DNA of 64,000 nucleotides from positions 132,856 to 196,855 of the forward strand of contig CAJJDP010000014.1 of the NCBI GenBank assembly GCA_905182995.1, written 5' to 3'. Below the pieces are notes generated by a model, which was not told where the DNA came from, ran no database searches, and was given only the letters and a program-made list of their open reading frames with translations. How positions within the stretch are numbered: the first letter of the stretch is position 1; every line of letters begins with the position of its first letter. This DNA comes from Paramecium octaurelia. Taxonomy: Eukaryota > Ciliophora > Oligohymenophorea > Peniculida > Parameciidae. The position numbers and the translations under genes are program-made. Positions 23,323 to 34,728 of the stretch are shown here, piece after piece.

Positions 23323-25105
23323 TCATAATCCGATACTAATGTCTTTAGATTCTACTTGATACTATTAATAATATACCATCAATTCCCCTTCGTTGTGCAT
23401 TGATTTTTATTTGATGATTTGTTGCATTTGAACTCTGATTTTTGATTCAATGTCTTAGGATCCTTAAACAAGTAATCGAGCAGAGTTGACTCCTTCTAAA
23501 TGTTCCTGCTCTTTAGACATGTCTGAAATGATTTTCATTATATTTGAATTGGTAGCAACTCTTTAATGTGTGTATTTTTAAAACTTTAATAGTTTTTTAC
23601 CAACCACAAGATCAGATTAACAAACTTTATCTACCTCTTATTAAGAAGATATTTGTTGTTTCACAGATTTTAGAGATTTGATCTATATTGTCTTATCAAA
23701 GGAGGATAGTACTTTTTTCTAATAGTATAGATCCAATTCCTTTTTTGCTTTTAAAGTAGAAAATGATTCAATTTCTCTTTTCGGGAACCTCTACATAATA
23801 CTATCGATATCAGTTGTATATTTAAAAGACCTAGTTTTAACATGACTTATGCTAGCAGTAGTTCTGCGAGAGTGTTGAAATGATGGATTGCCACTGGGTT
23901 ATTTACTAATCTTGATCTCATCCAATGAATTTAATGTTCTGCATTTCTCATGTTAACGAGGTGTGTGAATATTAGATTGGATAGTAGTTTCTTACTCTGT
24001 GAGTCGAAATTAATTTTTTTTGTAACTGTTATCCTCTGGTTATTAAAGAATAGAATATAACTACACATTTATCTGTTTATTGAATTTTTTGTAGAATTTA
24101 GAATTGGTATCTGTCCAATAGTCATTTTTGGATGTTTTATTCTAATTTGTCTTGGGCTAAGGAAATATTGGAGCAAGTATTTGATTTATTTCCTTAATTT
24201 CTAACATATAGACTTTATACTATAAGAATATTATGTTAGGATACTTAATTTTGGTTTAAATAATATTATTCCTCCAAAAACACAGACAATTCGAAATTAT
24301 CAATGAAGCTTGAAAGCCAAAGAGCTACTCTAAATGTTTCTAATAGTTTATTATAATCTGATTGCAATTCATAAATAAACGTCATGATATATAGGGTTAT
24401 AATAATCCAAGTGATCACTTTTTAATACTGATTCGAAAGTCTCTTCAGGTGATAGTCTCGATCTAAAATATCCGCTAGTATTAGTTGACATTCTTCGATT
24501 GCTTCCTTGTAGTATGATATTGCAGAATCAAATATTTTAAATTAGAAATGAAGATGGCCAACTTACAAATTGTATTCAAACTTAGTTTTATTGAAACGAG
24601 AATCCTTAAAATAATATTCTGGCTTCCAAACTAACATGCACCGAACGTCCTCATGAAGTTTGGATAATTAAAAAATTAAGAGGTGAATTTAGGATATTCG
24701 ATAAAGTATATCCTTAAGATAAAATATTTCTATTAAATAGTGGATAAGATCATACTATATTCTTTTGCTTGATTTTCAAGTAATTCAAAGTAAAACATAA
24801 TAAACTGTTATAGCTTTCTCAATAAATGTATTTAGTTTTCATTTTTGAGTCCATTCCTAGCCTATAATTTGAGAATTTTTATAAGACAAACAATTCCTCT
24901 TCTCAATAATTATAAGCGAATGCGCCATCCTGTTTACATGATCAATGATCTTTCAAATTCTCTGTTAATTTTTTGAAATGCCATCCTATACTTGCCAGAA
25001 CCTTGAATTAGGAAATAGAATACGAATATTTTATGTAATTTCAAAGATTTAGTTTTGGAAATAATTTTCTTGTGTAATTGTTAACTACTTTATATGACTC
25101 CTCAT
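23323..25105 (-). CDS. TPR-like helical protein (3' part of a possibly split gene)
   Basis: Predicted 569 residues if started at ATG 25103-25105. Introns: 25002-25023 (22 nt), 24730-24755 (26 nt) and 24220-24244 (25 nt); an extra 30-nt in-frame intron near 24850 is possible. The middle contains helix pairs resembling TPRs (KIFDSAISYYKEAIEECQLI). The C-terminal 250 residues are Ser/Gln/Lys-rich with a final coiled coil (IESKIRVQMQQIIKQK). The start lies only 15 nt after, and in the same frame as, the TGA that ends the next gene upstream, with no usable splice donor between them. The two may therefore be halves of one gene. Function is unknown; a protein-protein scaffold is plausible. Confidence 0.7.
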
Positions 25106-25120
25106 TATATTAATTATTAA

Positions 25121-25490
25121 TCATAAATTATATATGTAATTTTTCAATTTTGATGTGTATTTGATCCTATATTTTAATGACAATAAAGGTGGCTCCAGAT
25201 TGTCCTTAATCATATTTTGGTCTAACTTAGTTAAGTTTTGAAGTGTACCAAATGTTTATAATTGTTTACGCAGCTATCTTTATCCTCTCTATTTCTATCA
25301 ATATACGTACTAACTACCAATAGAATGGATTGTTTCAGATCCAATTTCATTATTTTGAAATGAGTGAGCTATGATCCAAAAAATAATAAGTTCTTTTGCA
25401 TAGGTTCAAATTATAAATAAATTTGAAAACTTCAGAATATATTTTTAATTGATCTGTTATAAGGTTTCCCTCTATCTCAATACATCTCAT
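25121..25490 (-). CDS. 5' part of the split TPR-like gene, or separate short gene
   Basis: Minus-strand frame ending TGA at 25121-25123. The core reads KIMKLDLKQSILLVVSTYID and NREDKDSC, protein-like and helical. One 23-nt intron at 25226-25248 joins two exons. The start is uncertain: ATG at 25401 gives 85 residues; ATG at 25490 gives a longer N-terminus (MRCIEIEGNLITDQLKIYSE) but needs an unusually long 38-nt intron (25393-25430). After the TGA the same frame continues directly into the gene at 23323-25105, so a premature stop or a sequencing error is possible. Confidence 0.45.
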
Positions 25491-26184
25491 TTGAATATAA
25501 TATTAGTTTGCTATTTAAATTTATATTTATACATTTTATTTTACACAATGAATTACAATAATCATTTATTATTGAATTCTAAATAGTGTAATAATTGCTT
25601 ACTAGCTCTTATTTTGATAAAATCATTAAAATCATATAAATTCATAAATCCTTAAGAGATATTCATTTTTCATAATTTTGGAAATATTATTGAGCCTAAG
25701 GTGTAATCTCTTTAAAGTGATTATCTTGTTCATTTTGCATTGCTAAATTATTTTTAACTAAAGAATGACTATCAGCAAATAAAAATTATAACATAAATAA
25801 GAACCTTGATTTACCCAGGAATTTACCTTAATATTCATTCAAACTTAACAAACTGATCGTACAAACAGCCATTTTTTAATGATATAAATTAAAATCAGAA
25901 TTTTCAGGAATTAATATTAAAAGTTAATTTTTCTGTACATTAAAGAATCTTAAGACAGAATAAGCACTTCTGAATCTTTTAATATTTTTCATTGTTAAAT
26001 AGCTTAATATTCTGTATATATATATATGGAGAGAGATTGAAATAACACATATACGCTAGATTGTTTTGTAAGGAAAAGTATCCCAAGAAATTGGAATCTA
26101 TAAATTGCATCTGATATTCCCATAGATTTTAGTGAAATTTTTAGTTTTTATTTAATTTTAATGTAATCTATTCGGGCATAGAGA
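25491..26184. other. AT-rich divergent spacer
   Basis: About 690 nt between divergent gene starts, so it probably contains both promoters. A run of alternating TA (around 26015-26030) and several poly-T tracts are visible. No protein-like frame or RNA gene was recognised. Confidence 0.5.
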
Positions 26185-28477
26185 ATGAAAAAAATAATGC
26201 AAGTTCAAGGAGAGGTTGGACAGCATAAAGGGTATACAGCGATAAAAATAGCTGGAAATGCTCATGAATTAATTAGAAAGAGTAAATCAGCTGCTAATAA
26301 TATTGGTGATTTGGCAATATAAGATGTAACTAAGAAACTGTTGCAAGACCAATTCAACTCCATTAAGAGTTATGACATCGCCAAAGGTGAAGAGAAACCT
26401 GGCCAATCATTTAAGTCGATGCACAATATGTACGACTTGTAAACTTTGAAGATTACGAAATTGTATAAGAAAAAGGAAAGGAATGAACTTGAGTAATAAA
26501 TCAGAAGTCAATTGGCTAAGGATCCTGATAAACAACTTTTGCTTTCAGAGATATACGAATAATTGGAAGATAACTCAGATGGAGAGGTTCTAAAAAAGAA
26601 ACAAAAAAATAAAGAGGAGTCTCTGGCTACTCATTAAGAGGATTACGATGAATCGCAAGATCAAACAGCTGATCTTAAAGTGTGGACAAAAAGATTGAAA
26701 GAGCAAAAGAAGAAAGAGGAGAGTAAACAAGAGGATAGTAGTACACTAAATGTGATTCCATAGAGAAGTAAACAAAGAGCGTCAACTGAAATCAAGAAAC
26801 AAATTCCATTCTAACAATCTGTTAGACAATTGCCTCTTGAAAGATAAAATTCATCATAAAATTCAGTCCCCTCCCAAAGCACGCCCAGATCCTATAAAGA
26901 TGTTATGAAGAATGCTGTTCAAAAAGTTAAATAACTAAAGAACTTAAATTAAGATCTAAGTGTAGAACGGTCAGTAGAACAATACATCCAAAAGGCTTCA
27001 GCAGTAGCCTTAAGTGAATTGAAGGAAATTGGAGAACTTAATGTTGATGAGGAAAAAGGGTTGACCACTAATTTTGATTTTACTAGCGAAGGTGTACAAA
27101 GAATGTATAATACTTTGGTTAAAGTCTAGATGTCTCAATTTAAATCAGAAGCTGAAAAAGCCAAGTTTTATAAAAAACAAACACAACTCATTTCCAACAA
27201 ATTGATCTTCAAAATTAAACAAAATAATATTATTATTGAAGCGAGAGTGGTAGCTTAAGAAAAATTAAGACTAGAAACCCATGAGTATCATGAAAAAATA
27301 GGATAAATCAAATAACTCACAGAACAATTGCTTCAAGAAATTATAGACCTAAAGGATCCTAGAAGCTAAGGTAGTCTCTAAATGAGCAAATCAAGAATGT
27401 CTTTAGTAAATTCATTCATGAATCAACAAAATAAATAGAAGGAATTAGATTAAGACCTCTAAATCCTCAGGGATAGCAAAAAGGCATATAAATAAAAGAT
27501 ACTATTCAATAAAAAGACTTTAGAGTAAATAGATTAGGACATTCATATTAAAAAGAAGGAAAACAAGTCTTTATAGAAATGCTTAGTGAGTTTTTATTTT
27601 CAAGTGCTTAAAAATGGGTAGGATGTTAGAACCACAGGGATAGCATGGGTGATTTCGAAATTAAATTCATTAAATGAAAAATGTCATTATTCATCTCTGC
27701 CTGATTATTTGGATTAAAAGGCTAAGGAATATTTACTTCAAGTACTTTATTATTTTTATATCAGAAAGCAACGATGTTATCGGATATCGAATAGCTAGAA
27801 AAAGAGTTGAGCGAATCCTTTAAGCAATATAAATAAGAATAATCTCTCGATAGTAGTTTGGCTATTCTATAATAGAGTTTATCCTAAAATGATTCCTTAG
27901 AAGCATCCTCATTGCCTTCAATCTTTCCTTTTGATAGTCATAAATTATCTTCAATAGACTTACATCAAGCAAGACAAGAGGTTGCTAAAACTTGCAGAAA
28001 TAACTATTCATTGGAAAAGTTGGGACCAATTACTTTAGGATTGACCAATGAAGATATTGAAAACTTAGAAAACATGTTAGCGAAACTGAACTAAAAGAAT
28101 CAACCAGTTACTAATGGCACATTAATTTATAAAGAAACTCAAAAAAGAATCAAATAGTAAATCAAGTAAAAAGGCCAAATGGAGGTTTCACAAATCAATG
28201 ATCAATCTGCTGTTCTCAAAGAATAGGCAATCCATTCTTATGATAAATGCAATACATAATTAAATAAAATCAAGTTGAAGGTATTAGTTCAACCTATTAT
28301 TAGTTGTAACATTCAGAAGATGAGTAAGTAATTAGAATAGTCAAGGAATTTGATTATAAAAACTATGGCAAAAGGTTCAGCATAGATCCAATAACAGTGA
28401 TTTCATGTCTTGTGGGAGGAGCTAGATGTGACAGGGAAATTGTGAAGTATGGAATGAAAAAAATCCACTATGAATGA
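26185..28477 (+). CDS. coiled-coil protein of unknown function
   Basis: Predicted 748 residues, with introns at 27742-27764 and 28281-28303 (both 23 nt). The last intron matters: splicing it exposes the C-terminus FSIDPITVISCLVGGARCD, which is far more protein-like than the read-through frame. The N-terminal third is Lys/Glu/Gln-rich with probable disorder (repeated KKKQKNKEE-type runs). The central region (about residues 310-520) is a long coiled coil (for example KFYKKQTQLISNKLIFKIKQ). No catalytic motif is seen. This looks like a ciliate-specific structural protein. It converges with the pseudokinase gene, 32 nt between stops. Confidence 0.75.
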
Positions 28478-28509
28478 AATAGTATACTTGTTATTTATAT
28501 ATATATATA

Positions 28510-29657
28510 TCAGTAATTTTCTTTACTTATTTGTACATATTTCGGCTTCCCCTCTGATCTGTTTGTATTGAATTGTTAAGAACTTAAAAACTACTTTTGC
28601 TATAACTTATTGAGGGGCTACTTTAAAACATTACAATTACAAGATATATCATGTTCTATCCCAGAGGAGATATATTAAATTGATTGGACTATCGAGGGGA
28701 CTTTTAATTATTTAAATGGCTTTAGTAGAATGGTATCATGTTGTAAATTTTATCTCTGTATTTGTCAATAAAATCTTTCAGCATTTGCCAAGAAGGTCTC
28801 TCCTATTCATCGAATAATAATAACTGTTTGATAAATTCAATCAAGATTTAAGAGTACCCCAGTTACTTTATTCGATTAAATTTTTGTTCCAATTTATCTG
28901 TTAAAACTATACCTTAAATATAATCAAAACAGTCATAGACTTCTTCCATTAGGATTACACTTAAAGCAGTCAGTCCTAAAGCATAAATATCACTTTTATA
29001 TGGATCATGAGTAGGAGTCACAATCAATTCTTTATATTACTTCAGCAGAATAGGAGAAAGATACGCTTTGTCCTAACTTAGTATCATTTTTGAATATCCA
29101 TTGATTTCATCTTTGAGCATGCAACATTCAGCTATTTTGATGCATCCATTTTCATCTAAATAAAGTGTAGAAGGTTTAATATCCCCATGTACAACATTCC
29201 TTTCTGATAAATATGTGCATGGGTCAATAATTTATTATAAAAGAATCCAAATATGTCCCTCAGTGTATGGCTTATTGTTAAGTTTTCTTATGTTGATTTC
29301 ACTTGATAAGTTTTCTTAGTAATATTAAATAATTATGGCCATTGATGTCTGGTCGGAACAGATTTTAATTTAATCCTATTGATGAATTGCAAGTATTTTA
29401 AGCAAGTTGTCTTATTCAAATGTGTTTCTTTATCTGAGATGAGTCACTAGGTTGGATAATTCTTTGTCACTTTTAGTAAAATACTTCTTTAGACATATAT
29501 ATTCATTGGTCTATTTGAAATTTGATTATACTTAAATGTGTGTAAACAATTTGATTGACCCAAATTAGGGATGTGTAGCCTCTCTTTCTTATGAGTATTG
29601 CAAAAGAAATTATTTGTACTCCTAGGTCTTTTCAGTTGTACTTTATTCTTATCCCAT
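28510..29657 (-). CDS. protein-kinase-like protein, probable pseudokinase
   Basis: Predicted 375 residues with one 20-nt intron (28621-28640) near the 3' end. The protein kinase fold is recognisable from RNVVHGDIKPSTLYLDENGC (catalytic loop, HGD at about residues 157-159), YKSDIYALGLTALSVILM (helix F) and EQERPSWQML (helix H/I Arg). The usual DFG that binds magnesium is replaced by IKIAECCML, and the N-lobe lacks an obvious glycine loop. Catalysis is therefore doubtful and a scaffold role more likely; the catalytic-loop Asp is kept, so weak activity cannot be excluded. The start lies 26 nt downstream of the kinesin stop on the same strand. Confidence 0.8.
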
Positions 29658-29683
29658 TAACGATAAAAAAATTATTTATAAAA

Positions 29684-32087
29684 TCAATTCCATAACTCTT
29701 CGACAGATTTCTATTTGTATTTTTTAGATTGCGGAGGATTAAGCTAATTATTAGATTTGCTAGGTTTAATGATTAATTTGTTTATAATCTCTTATTGTTT
29801 GAGATTGGAAGTTTCCTGTTAAAACTTTTGAACTGCCTTCTTAGGGGAGCCTTCCTTCTCCGAAAGAATCTTTTGCAGCTTCTATAGTTCTTAAGCGACA
29901 GTGGCTAGTGAGTTTCCATTGGCAGGTTTAGTGAGTTAATTCAATATCAAATCAACAGATTCTAAATATGGAAGATAAAGATACTTTTAGCTTATTCAGT
30001 GGTGGTATCATTTTCATATTTCTGGATCTGTTCCTGCAATGAATTTACCTCTTTTTTCTACCTTTCTTGCTCCATTCTGCTAATCTTTAAATCAAGTTCT
30101 AGTTTTTTATTGATATCAATTTAGTTTTTGAGTTCATACTGAGTCACTGCTTCAGAAGAATGATGATAAGAACCTTATTGAGGGAGTGTTTAGATGTAAC
30201 TATTTGATGAAGGATCAGCAACTAAAATCATTTTTGATGAAGGCATTTCAGCTAATAATAGTTGTTATTTTGCATTATTGATGATCGAATTGGCAGGTAA
30301 ATCTAAATTCATTGGGATTTCAACATCTTTTTACTTTAGAAGTTCCACCAATTATTGGATTCTCGATTCCTTAGTTTAGTTGATATCTTCAAGTTCTTTT
30401 TGCAATTTCTCATAGGCATCTAGTTCCTCTTATAGTTGTAGAATTGTTTCATCTCTCTCATTCAATCTATTGGTCAAGGCAATCATAATATCTCTTTATT
30501 TTAGTAATAATTATTTGTATTTGTCTGTTTAAGCCTTATCCTCTTCTATATTCTATCTTTCTTTTTCCAATTCTTGTAATCTCTCTTGATATTATTACCT
30601 TATTAGCTTCTACTGTTTTTCTAGAGCATTCTAAAACTAAGGTGTTTCTTCAATCTTCTACCCTCCAACAAGCATTTGCGAATTCAAGGCAGATATCTTT
30701 TCTTCCAATTGCTTTCTCATTTCTCTCTCCTACACCAGATCTCTGTTTCTTTATTCATATGCACTCATCACTTCTTGCTTATCTTCTAGAGCCTTTTATC
30801 GTTCTTTTTCCAATTCAGCCACCATAGAATCAATAGGCATCTTGCTTCTTTCATCCAACTCTTATTTTAATTTTTAGATTTCTAATTAATATTTTCTAAG
30901 CAAAGCCCCTTGATCTTGATCTTAATTGACCATAGGAGTGTTTCTTATATTTTTAGCTCTGTTTGCAAATTTCAATGTAGACAGAGATTCACTAAAGGCT
31001 TCGATAGCTGGTGATATCATTGCCATAAAGGTTGTTTTGCAATTACCTCCCAAAGAGTCCTCCAATAATCTCGTTATTTTAGAATCTCTATAAGGAATAT
31101 GTGATTTCGGTTGTTTCAATTCAGTCAAAGCGGAAATGACATTCCCCAATGCAGACAACGATTAATTAATCTTTTTAGACTCTTCTAATCTGATACCAGT
31201 TGCTCCAGTGACTCTAACTCTTTCACTACCTGCCAAATCTACTAAATTTAGTTTTCCAACTCTTGCCCTCTTACCATCAGGAGTCTCCTCAATTTACTCA
31301 ACCGTAATGATAAAAACTGCATGACTTCTTGAGGATGTGTCATTCATTCTAGTACTTGCGGTTACTCTTTTGGCATTTCCTCTCCTCATCAATTAATATA
31401 TTTCTGGGGGTGAACGTACTGCCCATTCTGATAGATTCTCAACAAAAACTCCTCTTTTCTTATCTTCTCTGATATTCAATTACTAATGATCAGGTCTTAG
31501 GAGGTCACTTATAGATTCATTGTAAATTTATAAGTATGATGCTCTCACCATAAATGTTGTCATCGAATTAGATTTCATCTGTATATGTGTAAAGATGTTA
31601 TGCAGTGATCTTGGAATGATACCCAATTGATCCGAGTTTGGAGTGAAAGAGAATCCGTGCATTGTGTATGTTTTCCCAGTTCCTGTTTAACCATATGCAA
31701 TGATCGTTGAATTATATCCCTTTTGAATACTTATTCATTTCATACTTGAAGTGTCGAATCAACTGACAACGCAGCAGTAGTTTCATAGACTTCCACTTAA
31801 GTACTTTCTTAATCATAGACATAATCAAATGTAAATTAATGAATGGTGTAATTAGCTGGGTTTTATACAAATGCCTCCAATTCCTCATCTGGCACTAACT
31901 CTATTGCATGATAATCGAAAATGCAGAGTTATTGATTATCCGGGGCTACTTGTACCTTTGAAATTGTAGATCATAGTCTTACAGTCGATATGAATTTGCC
32001 ATCCTTAATCTCTCTTGCCATCGGAGGACGAACTCTAATTACAACTCTAAGATTTTCATTTGAACCTTCTTTCTCTTTCTATTTCAT
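29684..32087 (-). CDS. kinesin with N-terminal motor
   Basis: Predicted 775 residues: a microtubule motor that walks using ATP. The motor occupies about residues 10-360 with P-loop [12 protein letters not shown], switch I NDTSSRSH and switch [10 protein letters not shown], all intact, followed by the neck-linker region [15 protein letters not shown]. After it comes a long coiled coil (about residues 370-690) and a Lys/Gln-rich tail. Introns: 31956-31982 (27 nt), 31720-31745 (26 nt) and 29962-29984 (23 nt). The N-terminal motor with coiled-coil stalk fits plus-end-directed families of the kinesin-2/KIF3-like layout, but the class is not certain from inspection. Confidence 0.93.
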
Positions 32088-32165
32088 TAATTTTAATGTT
32101 GTATTTACTTTTAAACTTAGTTTTTTTTGTAAATATATTAGAATATATATATACTTGCTAATTTT

Positions 32166-32531
32166 ATGTTCCCCTAAGTTATAAAAGCCATATAATTTTA
32201 ATGTATTGAAGTCATAGATGAGTTGGCAGTCCAAACATATCTCACAAATAGTAGTAGTTTTAAAATATAGATTGCTAAGGATGTGCAATTATTTGGAAAA
32301 TCAAGATAATTAAGTTTTGAATTAACATTATTTTAAGGAAATAAGAAAGCATTTGCTTAATTCGGTAACTAGTCAATTCTAGAATTTTTAGAAATCAAAT
32401 TGAATTCTAAACAATAAATTAAATTCTATGTCAAAGAAGATATCTCTGAGTTGAAACTACAAAGAGATGATTTCAAAGAGAGTTTAGAATGCCTAATATC
32501 TCCAATTTTGAGGGTAATATAGAAAAATTGA
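32166..32531 (+). CDS. small conserved-looking protein, unknown
   Basis: Uninterrupted 121-residue frame. It has balanced amino-acid composition and predicted mixed alpha/beta content (MFPQVIKAIQFQCIEVIDEL, then FKIQIAKDVQLFGKSRQLSF), unlike chance frames in this AT-rich DNA. No domain is recognised. It is divergent from kinesin (78 nt between starts) and only 23 nt upstream of the next plus-strand gene. Confidence 0.55.
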
Positions 32532-32554
32532 TGATATTATTAAAGTGAAATAAA

Positions 32555-34690
32555 ATGAATATGAGTACTAAAACAATGAAATCTCTCTAACAAAGTACTT
32601 ACAAACATTAATTACTTTCTGATGTATTCTCTGATTTCAACTTCTATAAATATCGAAGTTAGTCGAATACTGAATAATATACTCCCCTCAAGGGATTTCA
32701 GATTGTGAAATTAAGAGGACCTTCTCGAGTATCGATTCAATAATCGTAATAATCTATTAAGACAGTTAAAAGCATTAAAAAAAGAAATAATTCTTAAAAC
32801 AGTGTCAGAATTGATCTCTTTAAACATGTTACAGAAATGGATGACTATGGAATGCATGAAAAACTTATGAATCTTTTTGAAATCGATCTAAAAATGCGCA
32901 AGAACTTGGAAATCAACAGAATGATAGTGCAGGATAAATAATAATCATCAGCTTAATTGGATGAGATCTATTAAGAGATATTATTAATGTTGAGCAACAC
33001 TATCGAAAGAATACATCAATATATCAATGCAAACAATCTCGAACGCTCAGATTTGAAAAAGGCTCAGCGTAGAACTGCCATCGAAATAGAACACCAGTTG
33101 CAGGAGTTTGTCAATATGATGTTAACTGCTATTGCCAAAAGAGACATGACTTTGGCAAGACTAACAGAGAATGCTTGGAAACTGATTTGTGTTGCAATAG
33201 AAATGATATTACAAAATGGGAAGGCAGAACAAGAATATATTCAATAAGAAGTATTAAATGAATTATAATAAGAAGTTGTGCATTTAAAATAAGAGAATGA
33301 AGATATCTATCATAAATATATGGAAGTCTCTGAATTAAATAACAAATTAACTCAATAACACAAGCAAGAAATCAATATTCTGACATATTAACTAAATATG
33401 GCCAGAGTTGAATTTAATGATTATAAATAAAGTCAAGAAGCCTTGGGCACTTTAGAGCATGCCACAGGAAGTCTTAAAGATGTAGAGCTCAATCTCAAGG
33501 ATACCCATAAGATATTAAATAAAATCGAAGAGAACATTAGCAATAGAGATACTTAATTGTTTTAGACATTGAAGTCTGTAGTCCAATAACATAAAATGGA
33601 TAAGGATAGTCAAATGAATAAGTCATAGAAATTAATTAATAGATATTAATTAAAGTCCTTAAATACTAAATAGTGCATAATTGCATCAGAATATTTCAAT
33701 CATCCTTTTGTGTAGTATTTGGATCTAAATTTTGAATACAATTAATAGGATGAAAAGTGTCTATAATAATTGCTTGTAGATTGGTTTAATTAGGAATGTG
33801 TGAAACCTCAATTTGGAACTCATCCAGCTTAATAGAGATTAGAATAAATAAGCACATATGAGAGGAAAAGCAATGCTGAAAGTTTTATACATTTTTTAAT
33901 TAAAAACGATAATCTAAATCAATTACAAAACTGCATCGCTTACATAAGCTAAAACATAGAGATGGGTGATTTAAATTCACTAAATAAAGTAGAAAAATAT
34001 AGTAGATAATTATGTATATTTTTTGGAGTTATATTTCAATTCGATATCAACAACATTGAAATTGATTTGTTAACATACGATCGAATTCGATTTTTGTATT
34101 CAGGCCTAATGTAAACCAATTAAGAAGAATAAACTTAAAATTAAAACAAATTCTAATGGTACAATTTTGTTGTTTAAAATTTGAGTGAATTGTGTGCTTA
34201 AATATTTTTAGATTACTCAGAAAAAGTTGCCAATTCATAGTAGACAATTGCTTAAATTTTAGTATTCATTTTGTAAAGTGAAAGTGATAAACGAAAACAT
34301 TAACTAAAGAAATTGATTGATGATTTCAAGAGTGTGGATATTGAATTGAATCTGTAAAGAGAAAGAATGTTCAAGTTTGTCAAAGAATTATGCTCATTTT
34401 ACAATTATCAATATAATGAATTGCAAGTGATACAGTATGCATAAGCATTATTTGATCGTTACATTAGAGTTTATCAAACAGGAAGAAAAAGAAATGGTCT
34501 TGAAATCGGAGAGTGGATTAGCTTTATTTAGGAATTATAGTCAGTATTGAATAAATTGATTTAAATTAAACCTCATTTGCATCATTAAATCTTTATGCTT
34601 GAAGATCTTCAATATGTGAATAAGGAATTCTAAGTGCATACTCGAACTTCATAGATTGAAAGAAGGGAATCCTAAATAAGAAAAAAATGA
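32555..34690 (+). CDS. long coiled-coil/helical protein, unknown
   Basis: Single-exon frame of 711 residues. The N-terminus is basic and Ser-rich. Residues about 90-360 are strongly helical with coiled-coil character (for example LTARLTENAWKLICVAIEMI-type heptads and LKDVELNLKDTHKILNKIEE). The C-terminal half has hydrophobic helical segments (WYNFVVQNLSELCAQIFLDY) rich in Gln from TAA/TAG. No enzymatic motif or membrane anchor was found. Probably cytoskeletal or basal-body related by general look, but this is a guess. The stop is 38 nt from the Miro stop (convergent). Confidence 0.75.
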
Positions 34691-34728
34691 ATAAACTATT
34701 TAATCAATCAAATATTATAATATTAATT

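Noticed and set aside
23560-23584. A possible 25-nt intron in the TPR-like gene
   Set aside because: Arose from a misread line junction; coordinates show the frame is continuous to the stop at 23323-23325, and lengths only divide by three without it.
29170-29220. Apparent frameshift just before the HGD motif of the kinase-like gene
   Set aside because: The alternative frame THAHIYQKG looked kinase-like, but the frame leading into HGDIKP is open all the way from the ATG without any shift.
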